From: Rhyacichthys aspro
Lineage: Eukaryota > Chordata > Actinopteri > Gobiiformes > Rhyacichthyidae
Assembly: GCA_036850595.1 (NCBI GenBank)
Contig: CM072154.1
Location: forward strand, 12,779,330 to 12,843,329
DNA length: 64,000 bases
Reading direction: 5' to 3'
Positions 24,391 to 35,775 of this stretch are shown piece after piece. The position numbers and the translations under genes were made by a program. The first letter of the stretch is position 1. The number at the start of each line of letters is the position of its first letter. The notes under the pieces are model-generated. The model was not told the origin of the DNA. It worked only from the letters and a program-made list of their open reading frames with translations, and did not search any database.

Positions 24391-27278
24391 AAATAATTTA
24401 TGTCTTTCCCGTACAATAATAAACCCAAAGGGGTGGTGTCTTCAAAAGATGAGCCAAATGCAGCTTAACAAAATGTTGACATGACTACAGGGTGCAATTA
24501 TTTCAAATGTATTTTCAATACATTATTATATGCTGTAATTAATTTATGTTTAACATTAAACTCAAGTAGTCTTTCTTATCTGGATAATTGGAAGTTAGGG
24601 AATGCATATTTAATGGAGGGCAAATATTGCCTTCGACCCTTTATTAATGTGTAAATTAATAACACATGCATAAGCACACACCCACATCAGTTTGAAGTTT
24701 TTCAGCAGCACTAACTGGAGCAGCCTCTGCCTTTTAAGATGACCCCAGACACAAACAGGCCCCCTCAATCCCCTGGCTTATTTGAAGGGTGTCATTACTT
24801 AGGCCAGGCACGTCTATATTGATGCCTGGAGTTGGCAGTCTGCAGACAAGATCCACAGAACATCCTGGGCCATGGAAAAAATCAATGGTTCCCATCTCTG
24901 CGTGCTCCAAACTGATCAGAGAACAGAGGAAAGATCTTGTTTATGACTTCATTATTGGCTCTGACCAAATTATTCACAGAGGTACGCCATCATAATCCAC
25001 TCCCTCGACAGGTGAAGCCTTACTGTCTACCGACGTACCTCCCTGGTGAGTTTACTAACTGTTCTCACAGCCTGTGTCCTTTGCTCTGCGTTAGCAAATT
25101 GCATCTTGTTGCTCAAATCCAGCTCAACATTCAATATTCAAAAGAGTATCAAAAGCCACGCGTAAAAAAATAGAGAGGATGTGATTTTTAGATCTGGCTT
25201 AAGTTTGTATTTAAATGCAGAGACATGCTCTTTTTGTGGCAAAGGTAATTAAATCTGTGTTGCTGATAGTTGTAAACAAACCTTAGATATTGTCTATTGT
25301 CAGCCTTGGTGCATTTACCTCGAGAAGTCAGCCAACAAGAAGAGCCATGGCTAATTGAATCCTAAACACTTTTACTTTCTGCTCATCCCTCTTTTCTATC
25401 GCTGTAACTGTTGGATTTTCTATCTTAACTCTAGAGAGAGGTTAAAACACAAGCCTTTACTACAGCAAGACATCTATAAGGCTTCATTATGCCTTGTTTG
25501 TTTCTGTTTCTGTTTGCATCTCTTATCTCCTTCCTACACCACTTTTATCTTGAGTGGTCCCATTTCTCCTCCGGCCCAGGGCTTAATTGCAGTTACTATC
25601 TTATTACTGTTTTAATGGCTGATGAAAATGTATGAGCATAAATGTTAGTTCTTAACACAGACACGAATCAACTCTCTGCAGTGTTTTTCTTGTTTTACAG
25701 AAGCTTTCAGTGATAGGCTCCCATTGCTGCCGAGGTTACGATCTCAATCTTGGCACAGTTTGCTGTTATTTGTGAGGCCAAAAGGTCAAAGCGCTTACAG
25801 AAGTGAAATAATTCTCAGTAAAACAAAGTACATTAATGAATAAAGCAAGTGTGGTAATTGCATGCCAGTTCCCTCTCACTCTGAGTAAAGTTAAAACCCT
25901 TTCAACACATTTGCTGCCCTTTGCCAAAAGTGGGCCCCGCTGTAGCTGACAAATAAGTCCTGCTCAAACATAACCTCTATGAATATCAATTGCACTTGGG
26001 AGTAGAGTTGAAATATGAAATAAAAACAGACTTTTCGATTCAGTGATCAAGATGGTGCAGACAAGAACTACAGAGCCTTTAATCAAGAAACGGAACAGAG
26101 TTAATGTTCCTTTGCAAAGTAATTCTTGGCAGGTTTTGTTCCTGCATCTTGAGGGTCATCTTTTGTATGTAATGACAGGCGAGCTGAGCTCCAGTCCATC
26201 CTCTCTTGCTCTGTCACTTGATGTTAATGGCCTTAGATTGTCTGATAGACACAAGCATGTCCATGGATAAATCATTCAGAGGTCATCCACCAAACTGTCA
26301 GTCATTCTTTTTGGACAACAGTCTGTCTGCTGATCCATTTTGTCGCCTCAGCCTCCACCCCCTGTCCTTTCTTTGTATACCTTTTCCACTTTTTCAATTC
26401 AGCCATTTAAGGTGTACAATATTAAAGTCCATCTGAACTCCTTCAAAACTTTTTAACAGTACAACAGTAAGGCTTTGTTTCTTCCTTTCCAGGTGTGCGC
26501 CCCTCCCTTGTCCCACTGAGTTAAGTCAAATGATATTCACAGATTTAAACAGGTTCACGGAGCATGTTCATGGTTCTGAGTTGTGTTAAATGAGTAGCCT
26601 AAATGATGTAGAATGGCTTGTCCAAGTTTTGATTTCACATACTAAATAAATATGTATTTCCTCAGTTTCCTGTGAACATGTCGTGCATAAACATCCATGC
26701 TCCTGATCCTGTGTTAGAGATGGTGCAGTGTTTCACACAGTGCTCTCAGTATCAATAAAAGCGACAGTGCATTTTTTGCTCAGCTTGACTTGGTGGTTTT
26801 GAAATGAGCTGGTGTTGTTTCAGTCCCAAACTCAGAGCAGTTTTAGTAAATATGCCTCTCAATAAGCCACTCCCTGCCACACAATCACAGATTACTGGCC
26901 CATGCAAAACTGCACACTTTAGTAGATCTAGCCCTGTGTGTAATATTGCAAAGACAGCAAAATGCTGTAAAAATCTAAGGTGATTGAACCATATGAATGA
27001 ACAATTGTGGTGCTGAATGTGGTCTAATACCACTGGCCAGTAAAAGAAGAAAAAAAAAAGTTTGTCATAAAAGATAAATCTGCGGTTCTCAACAAGCTGT
27101 AATGTCTGATGTAATTGTACATTTCATTTTATCAAACACACTTTCCTTTGTGCCCATGGAGGAAACTACTGTATTGTTGTTTTGATAAATACAGATTAAA
27201 TATTAAAAAAACATCCTTATGCTTGTTGAAAGCTGACACACTGATGAGAAAAGAAAAGAGCACAAGCAGACATGTACG
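24391..27278. other. Non-coding DNA, nothing recognised
   Basis: Contains a good acceptor string at about 25683-25700 (TTTTTCTTGTTTTACAG), but the only nearby downstream donor is weak (GTGAGG near 25771), so I do not call an exon. No repeat family was recognised. Short open frames are chance. Confidence 0.5.
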
Positions 27279-27322
27279 CACACACACACACACACACACA
27301 CGCACGCACACGCACACACACA
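27279..27322. repeat. CA dinucleotide microsatellite, imperfect
   Basis: About 22 CA units with three CG interruptions toward the right end. Likely polymorphic in length. It produces small Thr/His or Val/Cys open frames on the two strands that are not genes. Confidence 0.95.
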
Positions 27323-27910
27323 AGCTGTGCAATTTTCTATGACAAACACATCTTTTAAAATAGATTTCCAGTAATTACTGCTGTCACTGCATATTCCTAT
27401 TCTCTTTATTTTCTCCTGGCTGTTGTAGGTTTAAGTGGCTGTTCGCTGGAACAAGACAAGCAGCGCTCCATAATGAAGTGTTTAATATTTGATGCCATTG
27501 GATTTCACAGCTAATAAAAGCTGTGTGTGTGCCTCCATTAGCTCTCTGTCCAGGCTTGAGAATAGCTGTGCGATGCTTACTCCATGTAAATCAAAATGTG
27601 CCCACTGAAAGCTAATGGGGCAACCCCAAAATCTGTCTTGACGGAAAGTAGCAGTACATGGAGTTTTGCACAATCACAGGTTATGAATTTTTAACAACAC
27701 TACTTTATTGTTCTTTTGGTGCTGTTATGTTTAAGTGATCTGCAGAAACTTTGTTGGACTGTGGGGAGTGTCAGAATATTCTCAGTTGGTGTGGATATAA
27801 AATAATGACTAAAGATAATATATAGACTTTAATTTACCAATAGCTTTATGGCTGTGGATTACATTATGTTTTGTTTTTTTGTTTTTTTACATTATTCTGA
27901 ATATATTTTC
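27323..27910. other. Non-coding DNA, nothing recognised
   Basis: Ordinary AT-rich sequence leading into the pyrimidine tract of the recursive splice site candidate. T-rich runs occur near 27870-27890. No exon was seen. Confidence 0.5.
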
Positions 27911-28063
27911 TAATAATAACTTTTTTTTCTTTTACATGTCTCTCCTCCTTTGTGTCTGGTGTCTCCATACCAGGTAAGAATTATTATGAGTCATCTTTTT
28001 CTTTTCCTGTGCTTCCTTGTGTCTCACATGTCTCGAGGCTCCCCAGGGGACATCACTAAGGAA
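27911..28063 (+). other. Candidate recursive splice site with putative RS-exon
   Basis: From about 27918 to 27973 the + strand is almost all pyrimidine, with CTAAT-type branch-point strings just upstream (about 27910-27917). It ends in CCAG at 27970-27973, immediately followed by GTAAGAA at 27974. An acceptor fused to a donor with no exon between them is the hallmark of recursive (zero-length exon) splicing, known in long introns of vertebrate neuronal adhesion genes. A second, weaker donor (GAA|GTAAGG, cut after 28063) would define a 90-nt RS-exon (27974-28063) that is open in frame 0. The splice signals are seen; use in vivo is inferred. It could also be a chance juxtaposition. Confidence 0.4.
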
Positions 28064-31000
28064 GTAAGGGCCAGCAGTGACAGTCATTGATTCCTATGAA
28101 AGGAGGCAAGTGGCTGAATAACACAGTAGCTGAGGTGTTTAGTACTGTGCCAAAACCAGGTCTATTTGGCTGATTCTTTAGTGTTATCTAGATTAACATC
28201 AGTATTCACAACTGACGTGAATACTTTGCTAGATTAGAAGAACATATATATCTTATGTGGGTAATGTAGTAAAACCAAAAGTGGCAGTGTATTGGAAAAT
28301 ATGCCTATCTAGATAATCAGATGTTATCACTGCACAGTAAGCAAACGGCGTCGCTTCAGATACAGTATACAGCGGGGAGAGTTTAATTTGAAGATAGCTA
28401 TGAAGACTCATATTCCCTGCGATAAAAGCGGTGCTCCCCCTCCAATTATGTTTAGATTACAGAGCTGGAAGTAGCTTGTGTAAGAGCTATTATTTAGGAA
28501 TGTGTAAAGGTTAGCAAGACTCCCCGGAGTATAAGCATTCAGTATAGTCATTAGTTTGGGAATTGAGGGCATAACAATATTTTAGTTGGCGCTTCCAGTC
28601 TTTGGGATTCTCTCGCAGTGCTGTGTGATCATTGTGAAATCAGACTGGATTGAATTTCCAAACAGCTCTGATTTAGTTTTTGGCTGTTAATAATTGATCA
28701 GGCTGCGTTAGTTGGGCACTTTGTTTTGATTTCATAGATTTCATGATGTCTTTGCAAAATAGATGGATTAGGAGGTTTATCCTTTGATATACATGAACAT
28801 ATTTTTTCACAATATTTTTGAGCTGCCATTTCTTTTTGCTTCCACATGTTTTTTGACTTAAAAAAAAGTCAAAGACAGTGTGAAATGTGAGTTTGAATGG
28901 TTGTCTACCAGTTGTCTTTAAATGTTGGTCCCTCTGTGTAAAGTTGCACCTGATAAATGCCTGGTGCGTAACACTAAAACAATTTAATTTACAATGTGCA
29001 TATTATTTTCACAACAAAGTATTTTTCACCCTTTTATTTACATTTGTCATGTCTTCTAGAATCATGATTTTTACTCAGAGATGCTTTTCAATGAATATTT
29101 TCTTGTCTTTGGATAAAAATACTTTTACTTTCCATGCACCTGTTAAGCACCAGAGAGCCCCATGGGCCTATAACATTTACGCATATAACATAACTCATTC
29201 TTACAAGGTTATTGTTGTCTCAGACATCAGCAGTTTCATCACAAGCATCAGATGTATTCCACATCAGCTGATGGATTCAGACTGATGAATGAGATATGTC
29301 ATCAATAGTAGGCAGAGTGATTTATGGCGGTGATTATACTCTCACTTTTGGCTCACACCTTTTCTGAATGCCCTTTATTCTGCTCTGATATTTATACAAC
29401 TGAGCATCAAAAGACATAAAATACTATCCATGTGTAGTTTTCTATATCTACAGACAGCAAAAGAGGACATACTGTATCTTCTCTCCTTGACACTAAAGTT
29501 TAATATTTAATGTTACCAATGGTTAGCTCCTGCATGACAAAGAAAGTAGGCAGGCAATAGAATATGTTAATGTGGAAGTAGTTATTCAGCAAAACAGCTC
29601 CCTTGGTAACAACAACAGGAGTGTGTTCAAGAAAAAAAAGAAGGAAGCTGCAGCAGAAGACCAGCTGTTTATGAAGTTCAGCTGTGAAAGTAGATGTTGG
29701 TATATTTCTGGTCATTTTTTATTTTTAATTTATAAAAAGTGGTGCAGACATTCTCTTAGACGCCGTGGGCTGTTTTTTAAACGTTGGCAACCACCAAAAC
29801 AACTCTTTACCAAAAGACCGTTACAGATGTCCTTCAGTTCTACATTTGTCACTGACACATTGGTGTAATTTATACAATATCATATAAAATGTACAGCTCT
29901 CAAAAGCACATCCTCAATTACATACAGCACACACACAGCAAATCATCGACAGGAAGAGTGAATTAAGAATGAGATACCTAACACTTATAATGAAAGTATA
30001 AATCAGTCAGTTACTCAGAGGGATACGATGGACCTAATAATTAAAGAATTGTCAGGTTATGTTGACTTCAAGCATTGAACTTATTAGTTGATAATGAGAA
30101 AATCAGACTCCAGAGTGTGAAAAAGCCGACTTTCTGAGGAGAAAACAAGTGTTCATTGGCTGTAGCTTTGTTTGACCCGTCAGTGCTGTATAAATGTTTC
30201 TCAGCCTCCTCAAAGAAAGGCATGTGAGGCCTGACATGCAAGAGTGGGTTGTCTGTGTTTCTGTTCACCTTCAACACTGCTGCGGTTGATTTACAACAAA
30301 GCCTTCTGCAAATTACCTTCACAATCAGAGCAGGAGTGGTGTTGTAAATCTGCCCGGTCACTGCGCAGTTACTTAACATGCACTAGTGTTAATTAAGACC
30401 AGGAAAAGTGTTTACAGAAAGGAAAGTGCAGAGCCTTTCATACTGAAATATTGGGAAGTGCAAGTAGTATTTTAGAATGAACTGTTCTGTTTAAAGACGG
30501 CAGCCGATAAATAATGTTAATGGTTTAAGAGAAAGGTCAGCAAGAAAGCAACTGTGTTAATATTTAAAATGTGGCATTTCAATGAAATCTGTGCAATGTG
30601 TTTCCAATTTTAACGGCAGTGGGGATCAAGTTAAGGTCAGTTAATGTCCTTTACCAGCAGTCATTACACTTCATGGGACCTTTCATATCCCAACAAGTGA
30701 CATTTTGGCTCCCAAAGTGCCAAAGTGATTCAGTTTAGGCATTAAAAGTGTTTTAGTATGAGGAGGCATGTGGTCATGTTCAGGAAATAAGTTTTGGTTT
30801 AAATTAGTCAGTATTTTCTTGTAGTTTGTTTGTAGTTCCTTGGAAAACCACATGCCACGAACCTTGTGCACTTTATTACACATCTTGAGTGTTGTAATGC
30901 TAAATATTGTTGCATTTAAATGTCGACAGTTCACAGTAATTTGTCAATGCACTATAGCCCTGTTGTTAAAAGTATTTATAATATACTGCAATCTAAGTAG

Positions 31001-34000
31001 TCTTTTGCCCACATGACTCAACCCTTGTGCAGCCACTGAATGAACTAGTTGCTCTGTCTCAGAGGGGTTTATGAATGCAGAAAACTAGTCGACCCCTTCA
31101 TGTGCACTGAGTCACGTCTTCCCTTCTATGTAGTAAAAAGAAAGCACAAAAACTCAAAATATGATTAGTCAGAAAAGCCACGACTGCAGCTGTGAATAAT
31201 TTAAGATGGCAGTTAATGCAAATGGTCCTATTCTTTGACATGGTACAGAAGGTGTTCGCATTTTAGTGCTGACAGGATGAAACTGAGCTGAGTAGTATAT
31301 GAGGTGTGCAGTCCATAGATGGCTGCAGCACTAGCAGCATCACTCCATTAATTTCACATTTGTTTGGGATGGAAAATATCTTTTGAGAAGAGCGTGCCTC
31401 CCATGTGTAGGCTGCATTGCACTTGGCTAATAATGGGTTTCAAAGAAAACAGAAATATTCTCTCATCTGGGTGGCCTCTGGTCACCTTTTATGATCCTTT
31501 GTCACAGATTTAAAGCTCTGAACCAAGTAACTTTTGATATTCAGGTGAGTATTTTTTTCTGTTGTTGATCCACATTGGTCTGCAGCTGGTGTCTTCATAA
31601 ATCCAGCCAAGACCTCACCTCTGGCACTGAACCATTCAAAGTAAATTTGATCTGAGGTGAGTTGTTGTCGCCATGGCAGCAAGGTGAAAGCACTCCCTTT
31701 ACTTCACCTTTAAGGGCCTCTTGGGAGGAAAGTTCCACTTGTGCTTACTCTGAGAAAGACTGCATTAGTTGTGAATAGACTTTACCTCTCTAATTAGACT
31801 GTAATTATAGAATTTTAATTTGCATTATTACATGCAGTACCCGACACACATCACTACCTCCTGAATTCATTTGCTGCTGTTTAGCTGTACTCAGCGAGCT
31901 GACAAAATGGAAATTTCAAATAGAAGTCAATAAGTAGAACACTGTGTGTGTGAGTGCACATCCAGGATCAGGCAACACTACATTTTTAGAGTTATTCAAG
32001 TATTATTGAGCGACTGTCAATTAAGTGTGGGGGTTGACAGTTTCTGTAAGTAAGACATGGCTTATTGGCTGGTTACATTCAATAATTATTGCCCTACAGT
32101 GATCATGAAGAGTGCTGAGCTTTAGAATGCATAAAAGCAGTATTGTGTCAGTGTCTTAGATGCTGACAACCTCATTGATTTGTCTGAATCAAGCTGATAT
32201 GCCTATGGAGCTCAGACACAGCCATGCAAATATAATCTGCTCTATCTTCCTTTGTCTCTCCTCTGATTTTTTCCCTTTAATGCTTTTCCGCTCCAAGCCT
32301 ACATTCAGACTGTCCAGATCCAGTTGTTTTCACAATGGCTTCTAATACCCTTGACATCTATTTTCCAATGTGCACTGAACATTGATATTTGTGTAAGACC
32401 ACATAGCGATTGTATCCCAGTGTTTCTATCCACTCGACTGGACTCTGTGGTTACGAGTCACTAGACTGCAGAAAATTGAATGGGAGATACATTCTCTTAT
32501 GAACATTTAGCAGTTTAGCGTGTTTTCCTAAGATCACATTTAGTATTTTATACCAGTTAGAATAAATAAATAAATAGTGATTAGATCAAAATGGTTTTGG
32601 TCTGCAATTTGAACGGTTTTCTCCTGCATCTCTTCCCTGTTCCAGGCTTTTGTCTCTTATGCTGCGTTTGTGGTTTTCTCACTCTGACATTCAAACAGTA
32701 TCCATAAAATATGCCTCTGCATCACTGCTTTGCCATTACCCAGGAATGCTGTTTTGAATTTAAACATGTCAGCAGAAAGAGGTTAAAACATCAATACCCA
32801 TAAATCCCTAATATTTGAATATGGATTCAAGTACAAAGGAACTGACCACAGTAATAACAGCGGCAAGACTAAACTGTAAGCTCAAGCAGAAAAGCCCACA
32901 CTCAACATTGCATGCTATTATGTGTTTCAAAGCAAGCTGCAGCAGAGTTGTGGGCTTTTATTAGAGATAAATAGCTTCCTAAGCAAGATCCTTCCACAGC
33001 AAACCACTGTAAAATTCACTGTTAAAAGTATATTTGGTGATAATGAAATTCATTTCCTGTCAGACGTGAGGATATTTCCCCATGAAAAGCTATGCAAATG
33101 AGAGCATGAGCTATGGGCAAAAAGGTTTTCAGGTATATACGAGGATGAAAGCGCTAGATATGTGTATGATGGACTGTCAGGGAGGGGGCATAATCACATA
33201 CACTGTCTTATAAAAGTGAATTTTGTCGCGCTCTCCTCTCCCCTTTTGTTTCCCGCTCGGCCTTTTGTCTTTATGGCTACTTCACACGCACAACAGGGGG
33301 ACTGTTTGTTTCTGTGAGTGGCTTCGCTGCTCACAGTGGGCATCTGAAAGAACAGGAACCAGAATGACAGAATGAGTGCACAACTGAGCACGCACACACT
33401 CTCTCTGAAATACATTTGCAGGCAGCTAATAAACAATAAACGCTCACAATCCTTTCATTCTGCTTTAAAAGTCTAATTCGAACCCAAAATGTGTAGTGTT
33501 TTTGGTTAAAAAGAAAGTGGAAAAAGGACATGCAGCAAGAGGTGCTTTGTTGAGATTTCTTTAGGATTGGAGTGAATTATTTTAAGGTTAACTTTCTGCA
33601 TTTTTTTCCCATAACTGTGCATCCTCGGTTTTGAAAGCCTACACTACATTTATTTAAGACCGTTAAATTAAAATACCAAGTCAAAGCATAAGATCAGAGG
33701 ATCATATTTAAAAATTTAAAGGTGCATTGTTAATGTCAACACCAGGTTTGCAGTTGCGTAAATTCACATTCAGATAACCCAGTGGAAGAAGCCATTTTAG
33801 TTCTATTACTACAAACAGAGCACTGCTAGAAGAGAAGCACACTCCTCTTTTTGAGCACACATTCTTGCATCTAGGACATTTATGAACTAAAACTATCTTC
33901 AGACCTTTTTTCCACACAATTTCATGTTTTAAGATAATCCTCACAAATAAAAAAAATATATATCACACCTATGACCCACTAGAACAATGTGGAGGTGAAT

Positions 34001-34589
34001 ATATCTGACAAACTAATACTTTTCTCTCTTTTAGTGGTGCCTTAGCCTAGCATAAAACTTTATTGTGGATATAAATTGGCTGTATAAACACTGTTACTGT
34101 ACTACAATCTGAAAATGAGTAAGATCAAAGCTCAGTGCTGCCTGTTCTGAGGCTATAGTCTCTGTGTGTTGACCCACTGTGCAGCAGGGCCTACAAAAGC
34201 ATGGAGCACCAGTTGGGCCAATAATGGGCAATATGTTACTTCACATTGCAAGAGTTTTTTTTTTAGTCAGATTAAGAGGAGGATACCCATGAGCGCTTTG
34301 ACTGTAAAGAAAGAGAACAGTGAGGAGTTATCTAAAATGGGACCCAGCATGTGTTCCTCTTTTTATCATGCCTCGAGAATAGAAAAGAATAGTTTCAATT
34401 CTTGGCGTCCTGTGAGTTATATGAAAGGCGTCTCCATGCAAACTTTAACCCACCATGTTGTACAGATCTGGTGTTTCTTTGAAGTGTCAAATCTATAGTA
34501 GATACATTTTAATCAGCTGAGGTAAGGCGGACACACAGTCATAGAAGCATGCGTCGGAATAACACAGAGGTGAGATGAACCACTGAGGT
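28064..34589. other. Non-coding DNA, nothing recognised
   Basis: A 6.5-kb stretch without supported exons. 28480-28740 is unique sequence with TTAATAATTGATCAG motifs of conserved-element type. At 31546, CAG|GTGAGT occurs but with only a weak pyrimidine tract. A 132-codon frame at 28887-29285 and a 103-codon minus frame at 30068-30379 show no recognisable domain. No transposon ends were recognised. Confidence 0.5.
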
Positions 34590-35000
34590 GTAACTCATAG
34601 GCCGTAATTGCATTTTCTCTCTAAATTGCCCAGAGGAGAAAAACGGTAGCTGGTCGGGGATTCATTCAGTCTAAACTGATTTAAACCCAGTGCGTTGCAG
34701 CAGTTGATTAATCATCACCTATGAGCTCTTGATTTTATGTATCCATTAGCTTTTAATATGATTGTCCTGTTTTAGAGCGGTAACCTTTTCTGAGATTACA
34801 TTACTTATCGGAAGCAACATGGAGGGGGAACTGGGGGCAGAAATAGCGGGGCGTCACTTTGCCAGAGCAGTCAATTTAAGGTGAAGATCCAGAATTAGAA
34901 ACTGTAATATTATATGCTGCTTCTGTGGGATTTTTAATGAGTTTGTGTTAGTTTATGGCTGCCTGCGGCTCTTTGAAAGTATCTATCATATGTCGGCTTG
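34590..35000. promoter_or_regulatory. Candidate conserved regulatory block with PBX/HOX palindrome
   Basis: Repeat-free sequence holding the perfect 10-bp palindrome TGATTAATCA (34705-34714), which reads as the PBX/HOX consensus TGATTNAT on both strands. Further A/T motifs lie nearby (TTTAATATGATTG, TTTTTAATGAG). Such blocks near developmental or neuronal genes are often enhancers. No comparison to other species was possible here. Confidence 0.3.
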
Positions 35001-35702
35001 AAGTTGTTTATGATTAAAAAGTCGTTTTATTGTGCGCAGAAAAGCAAACCACATACAAATCATTTTCATATTCTGGCTCCTCTTCCAGCATGTATGCACA
35101 TATCATATCTGCTTTGTCCTCGTTTCAGAGAGGGCATCCACATGCGGGCTTTTAATGAATAATTTACAAAGTGAGGTTGAATTATTAAGGCAGAATTATG
35201 TTAGCCTGACTCACCCTTAATTAACTGACCTCTCAGTCCACTAATTTAGCCTCCATTATGAGTTCAGTAACAGCCTGAGCTCTGACCTCGGCTAACACTC
35301 AGCAGTCTTCACAGGTCGCACATTTTACTGCCTACTGTCCGTCCGTTCATCTTTTTATCCATCATCTATATTTATAGATCATCTTTCACTGTGACTCAAT
35401 TCATTCATGGTATGGTGTATATTGTCATTATCTAGACCATTTCTTTTACATTTTACATTATGTCTAGCAGTTACCGTCAATTGTATTCTTACTCGTTCTA
35501 CTTACGCATGGATTAAGCCTTAAATGCATATTGGCCTCAGTCTCTATAACGTAATTAAATAGCTGTCTTACTTTTGTTAGTCAATGGGCATTATTTTAAG
35601 CATATAAAGAAGTTGAATTGCTCCACCTCTGGATATGGCTGAGGATAAAAGGATCTTCAGCCTTATTCTTTGCTTGACAGGTTTTGACCAGGAGGAGGTA
35701 AG
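35001..35702. other. Non-coding DNA, nothing recognised
   Basis: Contains an acceptor-like TTTGTCCTCGTTTCAG ending at about 35129 without a good donor. Just before the rRNA-like fragment, GCTTGACAG then GTAAGC 17 nt later mimic a microexon; this was rejected. No repeat was recognised. Confidence 0.5.
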
Positions 35703-35775
35703 CTCCACGGGTGGTTCCTGTCCTCCCTAAGCTCGCCTTAGGACACCTGTGTAAGCGTCTGACAGGTGAACCGCC
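35703..35775 (-). rRNA. 28S rRNA-like fragment (pseudogene piece), antisense
   Basis: The reverse complement matches a universally conserved stretch of large-subunit rRNA, including GGCGGT-CACCTGTCA and AGGTGTCCTAAGGCGAGCT followed by AGGGAGGACAG and CCGTGGAG. I count about 65 identities over 73 aligned positions against 28S rRNA from memory, with no gaps. The match stops abruptly on both sides, so this is a short fragment and cannot be a working rRNA. A run of A follows on the + strand (from about 35818), which is the wrong side for the tail of a minus-strand retrocopy. It may come from rDNA capture at a break or from a 28S-derived SINE. Confidence 0.8.

Noticed and set aside
31530..31560. 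TTCAG|GTGAGT as a recursive splice site
   Set aside because: Only a short, weak pyrimidine tract precedes it; much poorer than the site at 27974.
35681..35697. 17-nt microexon-like segment (TTGACAG ... GAGGAG|GTAAGC)
   Set aside because: It is not a multiple of three and abuts the 28S-like fragment. The signals probably arose by chance or from the inserted sequence.
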